NCBI GenBank assembly: GCA_003427395.1
Contig: BFEA01000108.1
Coordinates: 495,390-516,421, forward strand
Origin: Chara braunii
Taxonomy: Eukaryota > Streptophyta > Charophyceae > Charales > Characeae
Length of the DNA: 21,032 nt
Direction of reading: 5' to 3'
In this document: positions 1-8,868 of the stretch, piece by piece
Layout: each line of letters starts with the position of its first letter
How positions within the stretch are numbered: position 1 is the first letter of the stretch
Notes under the pieces: model-generated
The model's input: only the letters and a program-made list of their open reading frames with translations
What the model was told of the DNA's origin: nothing
Databases searched by the model: none
Translations under genes and position numbers: made by a program

Positions 1-590
1 TTTTTTTCGTTTTTTCTTTTCAGTCTGTAAACGACTAAAGATGGAGGAGCACATCTTTGATGAGGTGGGGCTTTTTTTTTATTTTTTTATTTTCTTACCC
101 AGAGCGTTTTTATCCGAGGAAATTGGCATCATTATGTTTTCCTTTGCGCGGGTATATGTGAGCACATCTAATCTAGGGTCCCCTCTCTCTGTCCTTGCCC
201 CTTGTCTGACACGACTGGGAGAGGCATCTCCATCGCTGCTATCGCTCTTGGCTCTCGCTAGAGCATTCCCGCCATTCGCGTCGTTTAGTGTCTCATTTTT
301 TTAGGTTTCATTTTCTGTTTCCTTTTCTGAGTGTTGGAAATGTCAGTTGGTCCTTTCGAAGTGAGCCTTGGCTCTTTTTTTTCCGGACGTCAACGCTTAT
401 GATTGATTGTTTTTGCGCGTATGATTGGAACTCAAGTGCCTTCTCTCTTCCTGTGTTGGTGTCGTTCTTCAAGTGACTCTGAGCAAAACGCAAAACGTGT
501 TCCAAAAACGTGTTCCAGAGTGTAAGGTGAGATTGAGTGAATGGATGTCTGTGTGTGTGTGTGGAGTTGAGGGAAAGGTTGTGCGGCGAT
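1..590. other. T-rich non-coding DNA
   Basis: The plus strand is rich in T runs and GT dinucleotides (a short GT run sits near 549-562). No frame here looks protein-coding; the stop-free frames consist of Phe/Ser/Leu-rich translation of T and CT runs. At 8-22 a pyrimidine stretch ends in CAG, which has the form of a splice acceptor, and an ATG follows at 41 in a frame beginning MEEHIFDEVG before it degenerates into a T run. This could be the edge of a real exon, but the codons are too few to support a call. Confidence 0.5.
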
Positions 591-591
591 G

Positions 592-847
592 ATCGATTGT
601 GTGCAAAACCGAACCAGGATGTTATCACGGTCTTGTGTGCACGAGTTTATAGTTTGCGACCTGTGTTCTTTTTTTCTCATTTTGTTTTTAAGCAGTCCTT
701 ATGTGCTTTTTTATGAATGATTGTTGTGTGCAAAATCAAGCCAGGATGTTGTCGCGGTCTTGTGTGCATGAGTTTATAGTTTGCGACCTGTTTTTTTTTT
801 GTTTTTTTTTGTTAAGCAATTGTTATGTGCTTTTTTATGAGTGATTG
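592..847. repeat. Two-unit tandem duplication, ~127 bp period
   Basis: The motif GTGCAAAA recurs at 601 and 728, and the following ~120 bp align closely: 'CCAGGATGTT', 'CGGTCTTGTGTGCA', 'GAGTTTATAGTTTGCGACCTG', a T-rich stretch and 'TTATGTGCTTTTTTATGA' occur in the same order in both units. Differences are point changes plus length variation in the T runs. It is a local tandem duplication with no coding potential visible. Confidence 0.9.
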
Positions 848-1269
848 CCCAACGGGTGATGTCAGCGATGGATGTGCGTCTCGATTATCTGAGAGGAGCG
901 CTGCTGCTGCAGTTTGTGACTGAAGGAGGGGGGTAAATAAGCAAATGCGAAGATCCAACGTGGATTAGGGCATAAAAAATCGGAAACGGGGTTTTGCAAT
1001 TTTGTGAGGTATGTTGGAGTCGTTTGAATTGTGTGCACACCGACAGCACTAATCGGCGAATCTCTCTGCTCAGGACACGGCTAATGGGTCTTCGTGGGTC
1101 TGCATAAAAAACGATGTAAAAGCACGTGTGAGTGGTCTTTATGTGTATGCCAATCTCAGGTAAGCATTGCATGAATAGAATACAGAGCAATGAATGGTCG
1201 TCGTGCACTGTATATGTTATTTGGAGCTGCGTGTAGTAGCTTGAGTATGTGTGTGGGTGTCACGGAATC

Positions 1270-1273
<4 letters not shown>

Positions 1274-1321
<48 letters not shown>

Positions 1322-1409
1322 CTCCATATGGAGGAGAGAGAGAGAGTAGTATTTGACATGGATGAAAGAGAGAGAGCGAGAGCGAGAGAGAGAGAGAGGG
1401 AGAGAGTGA
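1274..1409. repeat. (AG)n microsatellite, perfect then interrupted
   Basis: A perfect (AG)23 run occupies 1274-1319. It is followed by interrupted GA-rich sequence to about 1409, broken by short inserts such as CTCCATATGGAG (itself a palindrome near 1320-1331) and GAGCGAGAGC. Translations show only Arg-Glu or Leu-Ser dipeptide repeats, so overlapping open frames are artefacts. Confidence 0.95.
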
Positions 1410-1520
1410 GCGGGTGGTTGGCATGTGAGCTATGAATGGCCGTGCTTGTGGGGCTCGTGGGCGCTTGTTTATTTTCCGCTTGCGTTGTTTTTTTAAATGG
1501 GCCTGGTGTCGAGCTCATAA

Positions 1521-1637
1521 AGCCTTCTACTCACACTAGCACTAAAATGTATCTCGCCCAACTTACGGCCGGACCTGGATGCGTGTCCCCGCAATTCCGT
1601 CCTGAAGTACGTATACAATCTGGGTGTGAGTATGTTT
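1521..1637 (+). mobile_element. Family C inverted-end element, copy C1
   Basis: The left end 'AGCCTTCTACTCAC' (1521-1534) and right end 'GTGTGAGTATG' (1624-1634) are imperfect inverted copies of each other and match the ends of copy C2 near 7.4 kb. Internally, 'AATGTATCTCGCC' (1546-1558) and 'GGCCGGACCTGGATG' (1568-1582) are shared with C2, and the first is also shared with C3 near 8.7 kb. The element is ~117 bp and has no coding capacity, consistent with a small non-autonomous DNA element. The exact termini and any target-site duplication are not resolved. Confidence 0.55.
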
Positions 1638-1639
1638 AA

Positions 1640-2098
1640 GACGGGTCAACGGTTTGTTTCGCAGAGGCTGAGCAGATGGAACTTTTTTTTCCGAAGCAGT
1701 GAGCTGTTTTCCGCTTGATGAGCTTTAAGGAAATGGCATGTGTGTGGAGTGTAAGAAGTCGAAGCCGAGCATTTTCGCCGGTCTTCGCCGCGAGTACTGT
1801 GCAGCAACTATGTTTTCATTTATACTACAATTGCGCCTCTAGCTTGTGTCGGTTTTAAGTTCACTCTCTCCGGGATGTGACCGAGTTTGTCTTCACCCTG
1901 TTTTAGGTATTTCACTTGCAGCATATTTTCTGTCTGTATAGAGAGGGAAGAAAAGAACTCGAATAGGCCCCGATGGAACCTTGGTGAGTGGGCGGCTTTC
2001 TATATTCTTAAGTGATTATTAATCGTGAGCCATACGTTTAGTCATATGTTCGGATGAATGATACAGTAAGGTCGTGGTCAGCGAGAAGTTGATATTTT
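1640..2098. other. No identifiable feature
   Basis: Unique-looking sequence of mixed composition. I see no repeat, RNA gene or coding exon I can support. Confidence 0.5.
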
Positions 2099-2475
2099 GG
2101 AGATAGACAATTGTGTAAGACTGCAAGAGCTATTGATACTTAGCTATTAAATCAGGAGCGAGGAGATAGACAAACATGTAAGAATGCTATGGTAGCTATG
2201 GATACTTGCATTAAAGCAGAAGCAAGGAGAGAGACGAATATGTAAGAGTGCTATGGTAGCAATTGATACTCTATTGAATCAGAAGCAAGGAGATAGACAA
2301 ACGTGGAAGTCTGCTATAGCTATGGATACTATAAGGAGATAGACAAACGTGGAAGTCTGCTATTGATACTATAAGGAGATAGACAAACGTGGAAATCTGC
2401 TATTGATACTATAAGGAGATAGACAAACGTGGAAGTCTGCTATAGCTATTGATACTATATCGAATCAGAAGCAGA
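2099..2475. repeat. Tandem array, GGAGATAGACAAA unit in long and short forms
   Basis: The unit start GGAGATAGAC (or close variants) recurs at 2099, 2162, 2226, 2289, 2335, 2375 and 2415. The first three intervals are 63, 64 and 63 bp; the later ones are 46, 40 and 40 bp. Long units contain an 'ATTAAAGCAGAAGCAA'-type segment that the short ones lack, and the short units are nearly identical to each other (GTGGAAGTCTGCTAT, TGATACTATAA). The array therefore looks as though an old ~63-bp repeat lost an internal segment and the shortened unit then amplified recently. Confidence 0.92.
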
Positions 2476-3020
2476 TCAATGCAAAAGGTGCATCTGATGA
2501 AGAAAAGCTGTATTGTGTTTATGTGGCAAGGGGTCAAAATCGGTGCCCGGAAGCTCCAATTATATTTAACACGAAATGGTGAAAAGCGGTCGGCCGTAGC
2601 TACAGTATTTAATGAGGCCGTGGTTGCATGGGTGGGTGGGATAGAAGGTCAGTGAGAGAAATGTGGGGGTAGTGGCTGCCGCAGGGACGGGACTGGCACT
2701 GTATCTATGGTCACAGGGGCATCTAAAGATCTTCATGGAGCTTATTTCCGATCCTACACGCGAGATGACGAGGGTGAGTGCGAGATTCGAAGTCGATGAA
2801 TGTCGTCTGAGCTCTCTTTTGCTGCTTTTTCTGTACATTCCCTCCGTGTATGCACTTCTCAGCATTCTGCTCCTTAGGCTGTGTAGCTGTCTCTTCCTTC
2901 CCCGTTCCTGCTTATGAACCGCTGCCTCCGTTATTTCCCGCCCATTCCTGCTCGTCTCTTGCGCTTCCATGCCCGTCTCTCCATCACTTGCTCTCTCCCT
3001 TTTGACATCTGCACGTCTCG

Positions 3021-3280
3021 CCTGAATCTTTTTACGTCTGTTCTCCTCTTCTCCTCGTCGCTCACACGTCCCTCAGATCCCCTCCGCTCTGGTACGGCGA
3101 TGCTGCAGTTAACTTGTCCTGTGCTCCCGCTACAGGGTTTCATTCTACGCCTGGATCTCTTTACGTCTCTGTTCTCTTCTCCTCGTCGCTCACACGTCTC
3201 TCAGATTCCCCCCGCTCTTGTACGGCGATGCTGCAGTTTAACTTGTCCTGTGCCCCCGCTACAGGGTTTCTTTCTACGCC
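3021..3280. repeat. Two-unit tandem duplication, ~129 bp period
   Basis: Units start with CCTGAATC (3021) and CCTGGATC (3150). Shared blocks in order are 'TCTCCTCGTCGCTCACACGT', 'TACGGCGATGCTGCAGTT', 'AACTTGTCCTGTGC' and 'CCCGCTACAGGGTTTC'. The identity is high, with a few substitutions and one-base indels. The one-base indels shift the frame between units, which argues against coding. Confidence 0.92.
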
Positions 3281-4436
3281 GATGCGAGCTGTTCAGGATC
3301 TCCTCCGTCGCTCTTTCTCATTGCGTTTTGCGCTCGACATTCTCGCTGTGTTATGGACGCCAGGTGGTGATTTCGGCTTTCATTCATCTCCAATCTCTCG
3401 ACTTTCGATCTGTAAGCTCCTGTTTTCGTACGGCTTAGCGATGCCCGTGTATGCCCTTGTTTTTCTCCCCTGGCGGTCACCTTCTTCTCGCACTCGCTGG
3501 AGCGATCGGTATCCCCATTACGGATCCAGCTGCTGATAGTCCTGGGATTGGTGTTCAGTGTTTTCCTTTTCTCTGCCCTGTGATTGTCGCGGTATCCCTT
3601 TTTGCTCTTCTGTCGCTCGATTGCCCGCTGTTTTGCGCGCTGTGTCCCTTGCCTGCGCCGCCGTCACCGGCTATCTTTCTTTCGCGGGTGTCTTAGTCCG
3701 CTGGCATCACAGTAAACTCGTTGCTACGACGGGTTCTCCGCCGGGCGGGCTCTCTTGCGCTCCCGCCACTTGTCCGCCGCTCTTCCGCGTTTTCCGCCTC
3801 TCCTGTGGTCTCTCTAGCGCTGTTGAGCTCCTCCTTTCCCTTCTGCACGATCCGCGCCGTACGTCTTCCCAAGTCCACCTCTTCTGCATTCTCTTCTTGT
3901 CCGTCCTCTCACGGCTCGCTGCCCTCCCACTGCCTGAAATGGCCATTTAACTGTGATGGTCCTGTCCGTCATTTGGGCGCTTATTTTTTTGAACCGAAAT
4001 CGTCTTACCGTTTTCTTCCCGCCAATAGGACCTGTCGACTTCGGCTTAAGGAAACGCGGAAATTGCTGCCAGAAATGTTCCCGCCAGAAAATGTTCCCGC
4101 CAGAAATGTCGAAGTGAAATTCCCAAAGGATTCTCAAAATGCTTCTACTATCCCCTCTTATATCCGTGCCCCCTGTTTTTCAAGACTCCTTTCTACTCTC
4201 TTTCTCACCCTTTCCCTTTCCACGTGTCCTTTCTGTCCACTTCTTTTTCCGTTCGTCCTATTCCCTGTTTGTACGTATCTTCCAAGTTGTGTTTCCTTCG
4301 TGGTGCTCTCCTGCATGGCCCCCCTGACTTGGTCTCCCTCTCGGTGTTCTGATGCGCTTCTCCCTTCTTCTTCTTCCTATTTATGTTTGTTCTCCCTTTC
4401 TTAGTATTCATTCGTACCCTCGCTCCTTCCCTCACC

Positions 4437-4700
4437 CCTCGCTCCTCCCCCTTCTGTCCGTTCCTACCCCACTTATACCCCCTACCTTCGTCTTGGTCAT
4501 CCAATCATTGGCTTTTCATTTAGTCGTATCTTCTCTCTTTTGTCATCTCTGTTCACATCTCCTTCCTTCCCTCCCTCTCTCCTCCCCCCCCCCCTCTTGT
4601 CCGTTCCTGCCCCACTTATCCCTTCCTCTTGTTCATCTAGTGTTTTGGACTTTCCATCTCGCTGTATCTTCTCTCTTCTGCCATCTCTGTTTGTCTTTCT
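4437..4700. repeat. Diverged tandem duplication in pyrimidine-rich DNA
   Basis: 'CTGTCCGTTCCTACCCCACTTAT' -like text near 4455 recurs near 4597, and 'GTATCTTCTCTCTTTTGTCA' near 4525 recurs near 4669, giving a period of about 143 bp. The two units differ by several indels and by a C run inserted between them. Confidence 0.75.
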
Positions 4701-4812
4701 TGCTTTTTTTTGAGCCTTGACTGTGAGGATGCGTCGTCTTCGTGTCGCGTTGCTCGCTTTTTCCGTAGCGCGGCCATAGCAGTCGTGAGTGCTCCTCGCG
4801 CACCCGTCAGTA

Positions 4813-4895
4813 TGTGCTAGGGTAGCTGATTTGTGCAGGTTGTTTAGTACCGCGTGTGCTAGGGTAGGTGATTTGTGCAGGTTAGTACGGCGCGT
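4813..4895. repeat. Short tandem repeat, 43 bp period
   Basis: TGTGCTAGGGTA followed by GATTTGTGCAGGTT and a TTAGTAC block occurs at 4813 and again at 4856. Two units only. Confidence 0.85.
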
Positions 4896-5069
4896 TGCCT
4901 CTTCTTCCGGGGGTGTCAATGTCCATTTCTGAGAGGGGGTTGTGGATGGGAAGTGGCCTTTGGGCGCCAGAAATTTGCTTGCTGGAGACACTTCCCCTCT
5001 TGCTATATACCCCCTGAGAGGGCATTCCCTACTGTGGTTTCTAGGGGTGTGTTTTCCGTGCAAAGGTGA

Positions 5070-5145
5070 TGATGGGTATAGCCTGCTGACAGATCGGTGG
5101 ATGGGTATATAGTTTAGCCTGACCTGATAGATTGGTGGATGGTCC
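5070..5145. repeat. Short degenerate repeat with GGTGGATGG motif
   Basis: GATGGGTATA occurs at 5070 and 5100, and 'GATCGGTGGATGG' near 5092 is echoed by 'GATTGGTGGATGG' near 5130. An A17 run follows at 5236-5252. Small local repeat; no gene seen between 4900 and 5500. Confidence 0.6.
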
Positions 5146-5509
5146 TCGCATTCGCGGTGGAGGTGCACGAGCGCCAATGAGAAGAAAGTGAAATTTGAAG
5201 CTCGCGATAAGCACAGAACAATACACAATCGCATTAAAAAAAAAAAAAAAAAGCAATGTTGCTGTGCTTTTTTGGCGTATTCTTGGAACTCGTTTTTAGG
5301 TTTCCTACAGTCTTACTCCCTGCCTCTTCCTCCCTTCCACCACTTGCCTCGTTCCTACGCTTGTCACTCTGGATTTGCTGATTTGCTGGTTGGCCACACT
5401 TCTGTCCCACTTTTGCTTTTGCTTTTTGCTGGTTTGCCCCCACCTACTCTTCCACTTTTGCTGTTGGGGGCTCTGCTCTACCCCTAACGGTATATTTTAG
5501 TCGTCTGAT

Positions 5510-5582
5510 TGAATCAACCGGGATTCGAAACTCGTGATCTGTTTGGGTTTGGGAACAGTTGTACCATTCAGCGACATGTCGG
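5510..5582 (-). mobile_element. tRNA-derived SINE head (A and B boxes)
   Basis: On the minus strand this reads as a tRNA-like unit. An A-box-like 'GTCGCTGAATGGTAC' is followed ~30 nt later by 'AGTTTCGAATCC', which matches the Pol III B box GWTCRANNC closely. The tRNA stems do not close properly, so it is not a functional tRNA; a tRNA-derived SINE promoter or tRNA pseudogene is the better reading. It shares AGATCAC-AGTT-CGAATC with the unit at 5785-5850. A family A foldback element begins directly at its 5' side. Confidence 0.55.
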
Positions 5583-5678
5583 CTACCTTCTCCCCCCCCG
5601 AATACAACGCGTACGGTCATTATAGCTGTATCTAGAATGACTGTACGTTTTATTAGGGGGGGGGGGGGGAGAAGGTAG
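5583..5678. mobile_element. Family A foldback MITE, copy A1, TA-flanked
   Basis: This 96-bp segment is an imperfect palindrome over its whole length. The left end is CTACCTTCTCCCCC and the right end GGGGGAGAAGGTAG. The inner arms CGTACGGTCATTATAG (5610-5625) and CTAGAATGACTGTACG (5632-5647) pair at 14 of 16 positions around the loop CTGTAT. Each end has a TA dinucleotide just outside the CC...GG terminus, as expected for a TA target-site duplication of Tc1/mariner-type MITEs. The right arm carries a run of 14 G against 8 C on the left. No coding capacity. The core GGTCATTATAGCTGTAT recurs in the copies near 14.3 and 15.1 kb. Confidence 0.82.
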
Positions 5679-5784
5679 GTTATTCTCTGTTTATGAGATG
5701 CTCGAATGTTTCTTCGGCCTGTTGTGCCTTTCCATGAGCTCGACTCTTTTCTCCTGTAGTATGGGGTTACGCACTACCGTCATT

Positions 5785-5850
5785 GCATCGTGATTCGAAC
5801 TTGTGATCTGCTTGCTAACAGTCATGTGTGTACCTTTCCCAGTCACGAAG
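5785..5850 (-). mobile_element. tRNA-derived SINE head, second copy
   Basis: On the minus strand an A-box-like GTGACTGGGAAAGGTAC is followed by 'CAAGTTCGAATCAC', which contains a perfect B box GTTCGANNC. Terminal CGTGA and TCACG could pair, but the spacing is too short for a normal tRNA cloverleaf. It is the same orientation as, and similar to, the unit at 5510-5582, sharing AGCAGATCAC-style text before the B box. Best read as a SINE promoter head or a degraded tRNA. Confidence 0.5.
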
Positions 5851-6167
5851 GCCAGGTACCTCGTCGGGGGCCTCGTCCAGGTGCATTTCTGCCGACTCTT
5901 TTTTTTTTTTTTTTTTAATTACAACTTTGCTTGTTATTAAAAGAACACAAGAACAGAGGCCGGGGACCTCTCAATTCAAACCGGATTGATGACAAACAGG
6001 TCGCCTCGAGCATCCTATCTTGGGTATCAGACTTGGAAAGCAGGTCCAGTGTCATCAGAAGAAGTGATAGAAAAACTGGCTGGAAACCAGGTCCAGCGTC
6101 CTTTAATCACAACCGGCAAGTCGTTAAGGGTATACTCACAGGGGCCTTCTCGACTCAGGGCGTAGGT

Positions 6168-6318
6168 GCACGGGACACAAAAAGAAAAACGAAACGAGTG
6201 CATCTTCCTACAGAAAATGACCAGGTTCATCGGATTGCGATAAATAGTAAGGAGGAGTGTATTTTGCCACCTTTCGTGGCCAGATGCAGTAGTTTCGTTT
6301 TCGTTTCGTGTGCCGTGC
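6168..6318. mobile_element. Family B inverted-repeat element, copy B1
   Basis: The left arm runs GCACGGGACACAAAAAG, AAAAACGAAACG, AGTGCATCTTCC. The reverse complement of the right arm reads GCACGGCACACGAAACG, AAAACGAAAC, TACTGCATCTGGCC. The arms therefore match for about 45 bp with scattered substitutions, enclosing ~60 bp of unrelated spacer. The same arm sequence is found in inverted orientation near 10.7 kb (copy B2), which supports a real element family. A minus-strand frame of 120 codons overlaps it but has no recognisable domain and runs across the arms, so I do not call a gene. Confidence 0.72.
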
Positions 6319-6407
6319 GGCGAGACCCTGAATCTTGTCATCAGATACGCTGGAGGATAGGACTTTTCGTTATGCCAGCATATGGACATACTCTAGCTGG
6401 AATATTG

Positions 6408-6431
6408 TTTTTTTTTTTTTTTTTTTTTTTT
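6408..6431. repeat. T24 homopolymer
   Basis: A run of 24 T. Similar tails occur at 5899-5916 (T18) and 9781-9804 (T24). On the minus strand these are A tails and may mark the 3' ends of retroposed copies, but no body joins this one convincingly. Confidence 0.8.
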
Positions 6432-6545
6432 AATTTTAGTGTTTTTGTTACTCTTTTTCTCTTACTAATTGGCAGTAGTCTCTATCAAGATTGCTATTGG
6501 ATTCTCGAAGCGTTAGGGCGTGTACTAATAATAAGACATCTCCAT

Positions 6546-7050
6546 ACTTCGACTCCTGAATCTGGACTCGATGATGGTCAAGTACTTGCAGGGATCTCCC
6601 TTCGTAAGTATATGCTGATTCGGTCTTCCTCTTTAAGTGGTCTCTTTGATGTGATAGTAGTTCACAGACAGTCTCTCTTCGAGAAGCTCCTCATTTTGCC
6701 AGATGTCTGATCACCAGACTTCGACTCCTGAATCTGGACTCGATGATGGTCAAGTACGTCCAGGAATCTCCAATCGTGAATATACGCTGATTCAGTCTTC
6801 CTCTAAGTGGTCTCTTTGATGTGATAGTAGTCCACAGACAGTCTTTCTTTGAGAAGCTCCTCATTTTGCCAGATGTCTGATCTCCAGAGTTCGGCTGCTG
6901 AATCTGGACTTGATGCTCGTCAAGTACGTCCAGGAATCTCCCAGCGTGAGTATACGCTGATCCGGTCTTCCTGCCAGGCGGTCTCGTTGATGTGATCGTA
7001 GTCCACAGGCGTCTTTCTTCGAGAAGCTCCGCATTTTGCCAGCTGTCTGT
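6546..7050. repeat. Three-unit satellite-like array, ~170 bp period
   Basis: Units begin at 6546, 6718 and 6888 (periods 172 and 170 bp). Conserved landmarks in each unit are 'CTGAATCTGGACT', GTCAAGTAC, GATGTGATAGTAGT, CACAG, TTCGAGAAGCTCC and CATTTTGCCAG. Units 1 and 2 are close; unit 3 is clearly more diverged. Frame is not kept between units because the period is not a multiple of three. The last part of a 259-codon plus-strand open frame runs through unit 1 but also crosses the T24 run, so it is not treated as a gene. Confidence 0.93.
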
Positions 7051-7396
7051 TATTGTTCATGATGTCGCAGACGGCTGGTTATGTGTTCGCTATCGGTTGT
7101 GAGCTCGTTTCTGTTCCCTCCCCCACTCCCCTCTCTCTCCCGTCCCTGTGTTAGTGGTTAGAGGGTCATTGACGTGAAAAAGGGTCTTAGCTGAGGTGGA
7201 CTTTCCGTATTTTCTTTGTTTGCCCCCCCCCCCCTTTTCTTTCTCTGCCTTTGTCTTCTTGTTCTTCCCCCCGCCCCCCCCTTTTTTCTGTTTTCGAGTT
7301 TTAGTGATAATGACGACGATTGGGAATCCACGTAGGAGCAGAGTTGGGAGGAATCGTGAAAGACGCACAGGTGGACAAGGGAGGCTGAGGTCACTT

Positions 7397-7520
7397 GGGG
7401 CATACTCACAGTATCGGTTTCCTGAATGTATCTTACCACAATCAGGCCGGACCTGGATGAATGTGGTCGCAATCACGTCCAGAGCTTAGTAGAAAAAAGT
7501 TAATAGTGCGAGTATGCCCT
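7397..7520 (+). mobile_element. Family C inverted-end element, copy C2
   Basis: The left end GGGGCATACTCAC (7397-7409) and the reverse complement of the right end, AGGGCATACTCGC (7508-7520), match at 11 of 13 positions. The interior carries CCTGAATGTATCTTACCACAATCA, GGCCGGACCTGGATG and then CGCAATCACGTCCAGAG. Note the internal direct repeat CACAATCA / CGCAATCA about 31 bp apart, which is missing in copy C4. The element is 124 bp, has no coding capacity and is the most complete family member here. Target-site duplication not resolved. Confidence 0.68.
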
Positions 7521-7710
7521 CAGGTGTTTGAATGTGGGCGTACTGTGAACTGGTTAGGTCTACCTGTACGGTTGAAAGTGGTGAGGGCCTATGATGATCG
7601 TATGTGGCGTCCAAGCTGTAAGTGAACGTCTGGGGGAGGCAGATGCCCGGGGGGGAAGCTTTGCTGAGTGAAGTGAGGAATATAGAGTCTGGAGGAGGGC
7701 TGTGTGGTCG

Positions 7711-7810
7711 GACGTGTGTGTCGGTGGCGGTGAGCCATAAATAGTCTTTTTCTCAGTTAGCTGACGTGTGTGTCAGTGGGTGAGCTATAATTAGTCTTTA
7801 TCTTAGTTAG
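7711..7810. repeat. Tandem repeat, 52 bp period, two units
   Basis: GACGTGTGTGTC-GTGG, GTGAGC-ATAA, TAGTCTTT and CTTAGTTAG-type blocks occur from 7711 and again from 7763. No gene is visible between 7520 and 8100. Confidence 0.88.
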
Positions 7811-8103
7811 GGACCTCTTGCTCCTGCTTACTTTACCTCTCGTTAGAAGGGCGTCGGTAGTGCACTGTTGCTTGGGAGTATCGATTGGGGAGTTTCTCCT
7901 CCCAAAGGACTGTCTGTCTTTGACTTGGAAATGGTCTTTTTTATGTGAACATCGAAGCAGAGAAGAGAGGACACTGCGATGGGAGATGTCTGTGGATGCT
8001 CAGCCCCCTCAAAGGCTTCCCATTGCTGTTATTCGAAAAACGTTGGCCTGTTCTTGCTACATTGCTGTTATTTGAAAAACACACGCAAGGAACGCAGCAG
8101 GCC

Positions 8104-8182
8104 CGTAAATTTACCCAATCCTGACATAGAGAGGGAGTGACAGTAAATAACAATACAGGGATCTTTTGAGTCCCGTAATTTT

Positions 8183-8184
<2 letters not shown>
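8104..8184. repeat. Dispersed repeat family D, copy D1
   Basis: 'TTACCCAATCCTGACATAG', AGGGAGTGACAGTAAATAACAA and GAGTCCCGTAATT occur here in order. The first two blocks recur at 10046-10101, and the AATAACA...GAGTC-GTAATT portion recurs at 10270-10318. The copy runs directly into a T31 tract, as a retroposon tail would on the opposite strand. Just upstream (8021-8082) a short duplication of 'CATTGCTGTTATT-GAAAAAC' is present. Confidence 0.7.
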
Positions 8185-8215
<31 letters not shown>

Positions 8216-8216
8216 N
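8185..8216. repeat. T31 run ending at an undetermined base
   Basis: Thirty-one T are followed by a single N at 8216. The N marks an unresolved base in the assembly, so the true tract length is uncertain, and any open frame spanning it is unreliable. Confidence 0.95.
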
Positions 8217-8369
8217 GTGCTCGTGGAAGATGAGTGACGTCTCTACCTTTCGGTTTTCTGGGCGCTTCACAGCTGGGCAAAACTGCGGACGAGTCCTGAT
8301 GCCTGACTCCCAACGATTCAATGCCGTGCTTGAAGGTACTATTCCAGAGCTTTTCTCGTCAGAGGCCGA

Positions 8370-8523
8370 CCGTATGGTTTGATTGATCGCTGGTCTGCTG
8401 TTTGCTGACTATCCATATGGTTTGATTCATCGCCGGTCTGCTGATTGCTGCTCTGCTGATTGCTAACCATATGGTTTGATTGATCGCCGGGCTGCTGATT
8501 GCTGGGTCTGCTGATTGCTGACC
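8370..8523. repeat. Minisatellite, three ~43-54 bp units
   Basis: TATGGTTTGATT-ATCGC-GG-CTGCTG begins at 8372, 8415 and 8469, each followed by a variable number of GATTGCTG / GTCTGCTG subrepeats. The length difference between units comes from these subrepeats. Confidence 0.92.
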
Positions 8524-8689
8524 AAGGATCTCAGGGCGTAGATCCTGCAAGCTTTTGGGGTTCTCTGGAGTTGGTGGGGTGTGTGGAAGGGGTCGATAGA
8601 GGAGAAAGCGGTGTGGAGTTCTCACACAACCAGACTCTTTCTGTAAAAAGCGCATATGCCTTAGCTTATTAGCAGGATTTTGAATGCAT

Positions 8690-8742
8690 CGTAATTGTTC
8701 GGCGAGATACATTCAGGAAAGTGCTGGAGTGAGTATGCCTTA
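8690..8742 (-). mobile_element. Family C element, partial copy C3
   Basis: On the minus strand it reads AGGCATACTCACTCCAGC, then TTTCCTGAATGTATCTCGCC and GAAC. The end motif matches the termini of C1 and C2, 'TTTCCTGAATGTATCT' matches C2, and AATGTATCTCGCC plus AAC match C1. A convincing opposite terminus is not visible, so this is probably a truncated copy. It is the bridge that shows C1 and C2 belong to one family. Confidence 0.6.
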
Positions 8743-8868
8743 GTACAAAGTCTATATGGACTGCCAATTTGCTCTTCTGGGAATCTTCACACTAACGGGA
8801 ACTCGTGCATGTGGAGATGTACGATCTCTGGGGCCTTTTCCCCCCACCCCTGTTTTTGTACTTTTTTC

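Larger units (their letters stand above)
2800..4720. other. Long pyrimidine-rich (plus strand) region
   Basis: For roughly 1.9 kb the plus strand is dominated by C and T (many CTC, TCC, CTT runs, including a C run near 4583-4594), and the minus strand is correspondingly purine-rich. Open frames of up to 245 codons occur on both strands here, but they are Ser/Pro/Leu/Phe-rich on plus and Arg/Glu/Lys/Gly-rich on minus, as expected from composition alone. Around 4075-4110 the short motif 'ATGTTCCCGCCAGAAA' is repeated. No domain is recognisable and no exon is called. Confidence 0.6.

Noticed and set aside
2489-2510. Hammerhead-like CTGATGA motif
   Set aside because: CTGATGAAGAAAAGC lacks a closing stem II with the conserved GAAA and no matching stems I/III are present.
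2663-2917. Possible exon ending at a GTGAGT donor near 2774
   Set aside because: The translated frame (ending MELISDPTREMTR before the donor) looks protein-like, but it has no ATG, a stop lies 21 bp upstream, and the acceptor side is weak. Not enough to call.
3721-4404. 227-codon plus-strand open frame
   Set aside because: Composition-driven Ser/Leu/Pro/Phe-rich translation of CT-rich DNA, with no domain.
4497-5234. 245-codon minus-strand open frame
   Set aside because: Half of it lies in the purine-rich complement of the pyrimidine tract and translates to Arg/Glu/Lys/Gly-rich low complexity; it crosses two tandem repeats.
5510-5850. Functional tRNA genes on the minus strand
   Set aside because: A and B boxes are visible, but acceptor, anticodon and T stems do not close with normal lengths; a SINE or pseudo-tRNA explanation fits better.
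5931-6710. 259-codon plus-strand open frame, the longest of the window
   Set aside because: It starts at a non-ATG codon, crosses both arms of the family B element, a T24 run translated as poly-Phe, and the first satellite unit. No domain is recognisable.
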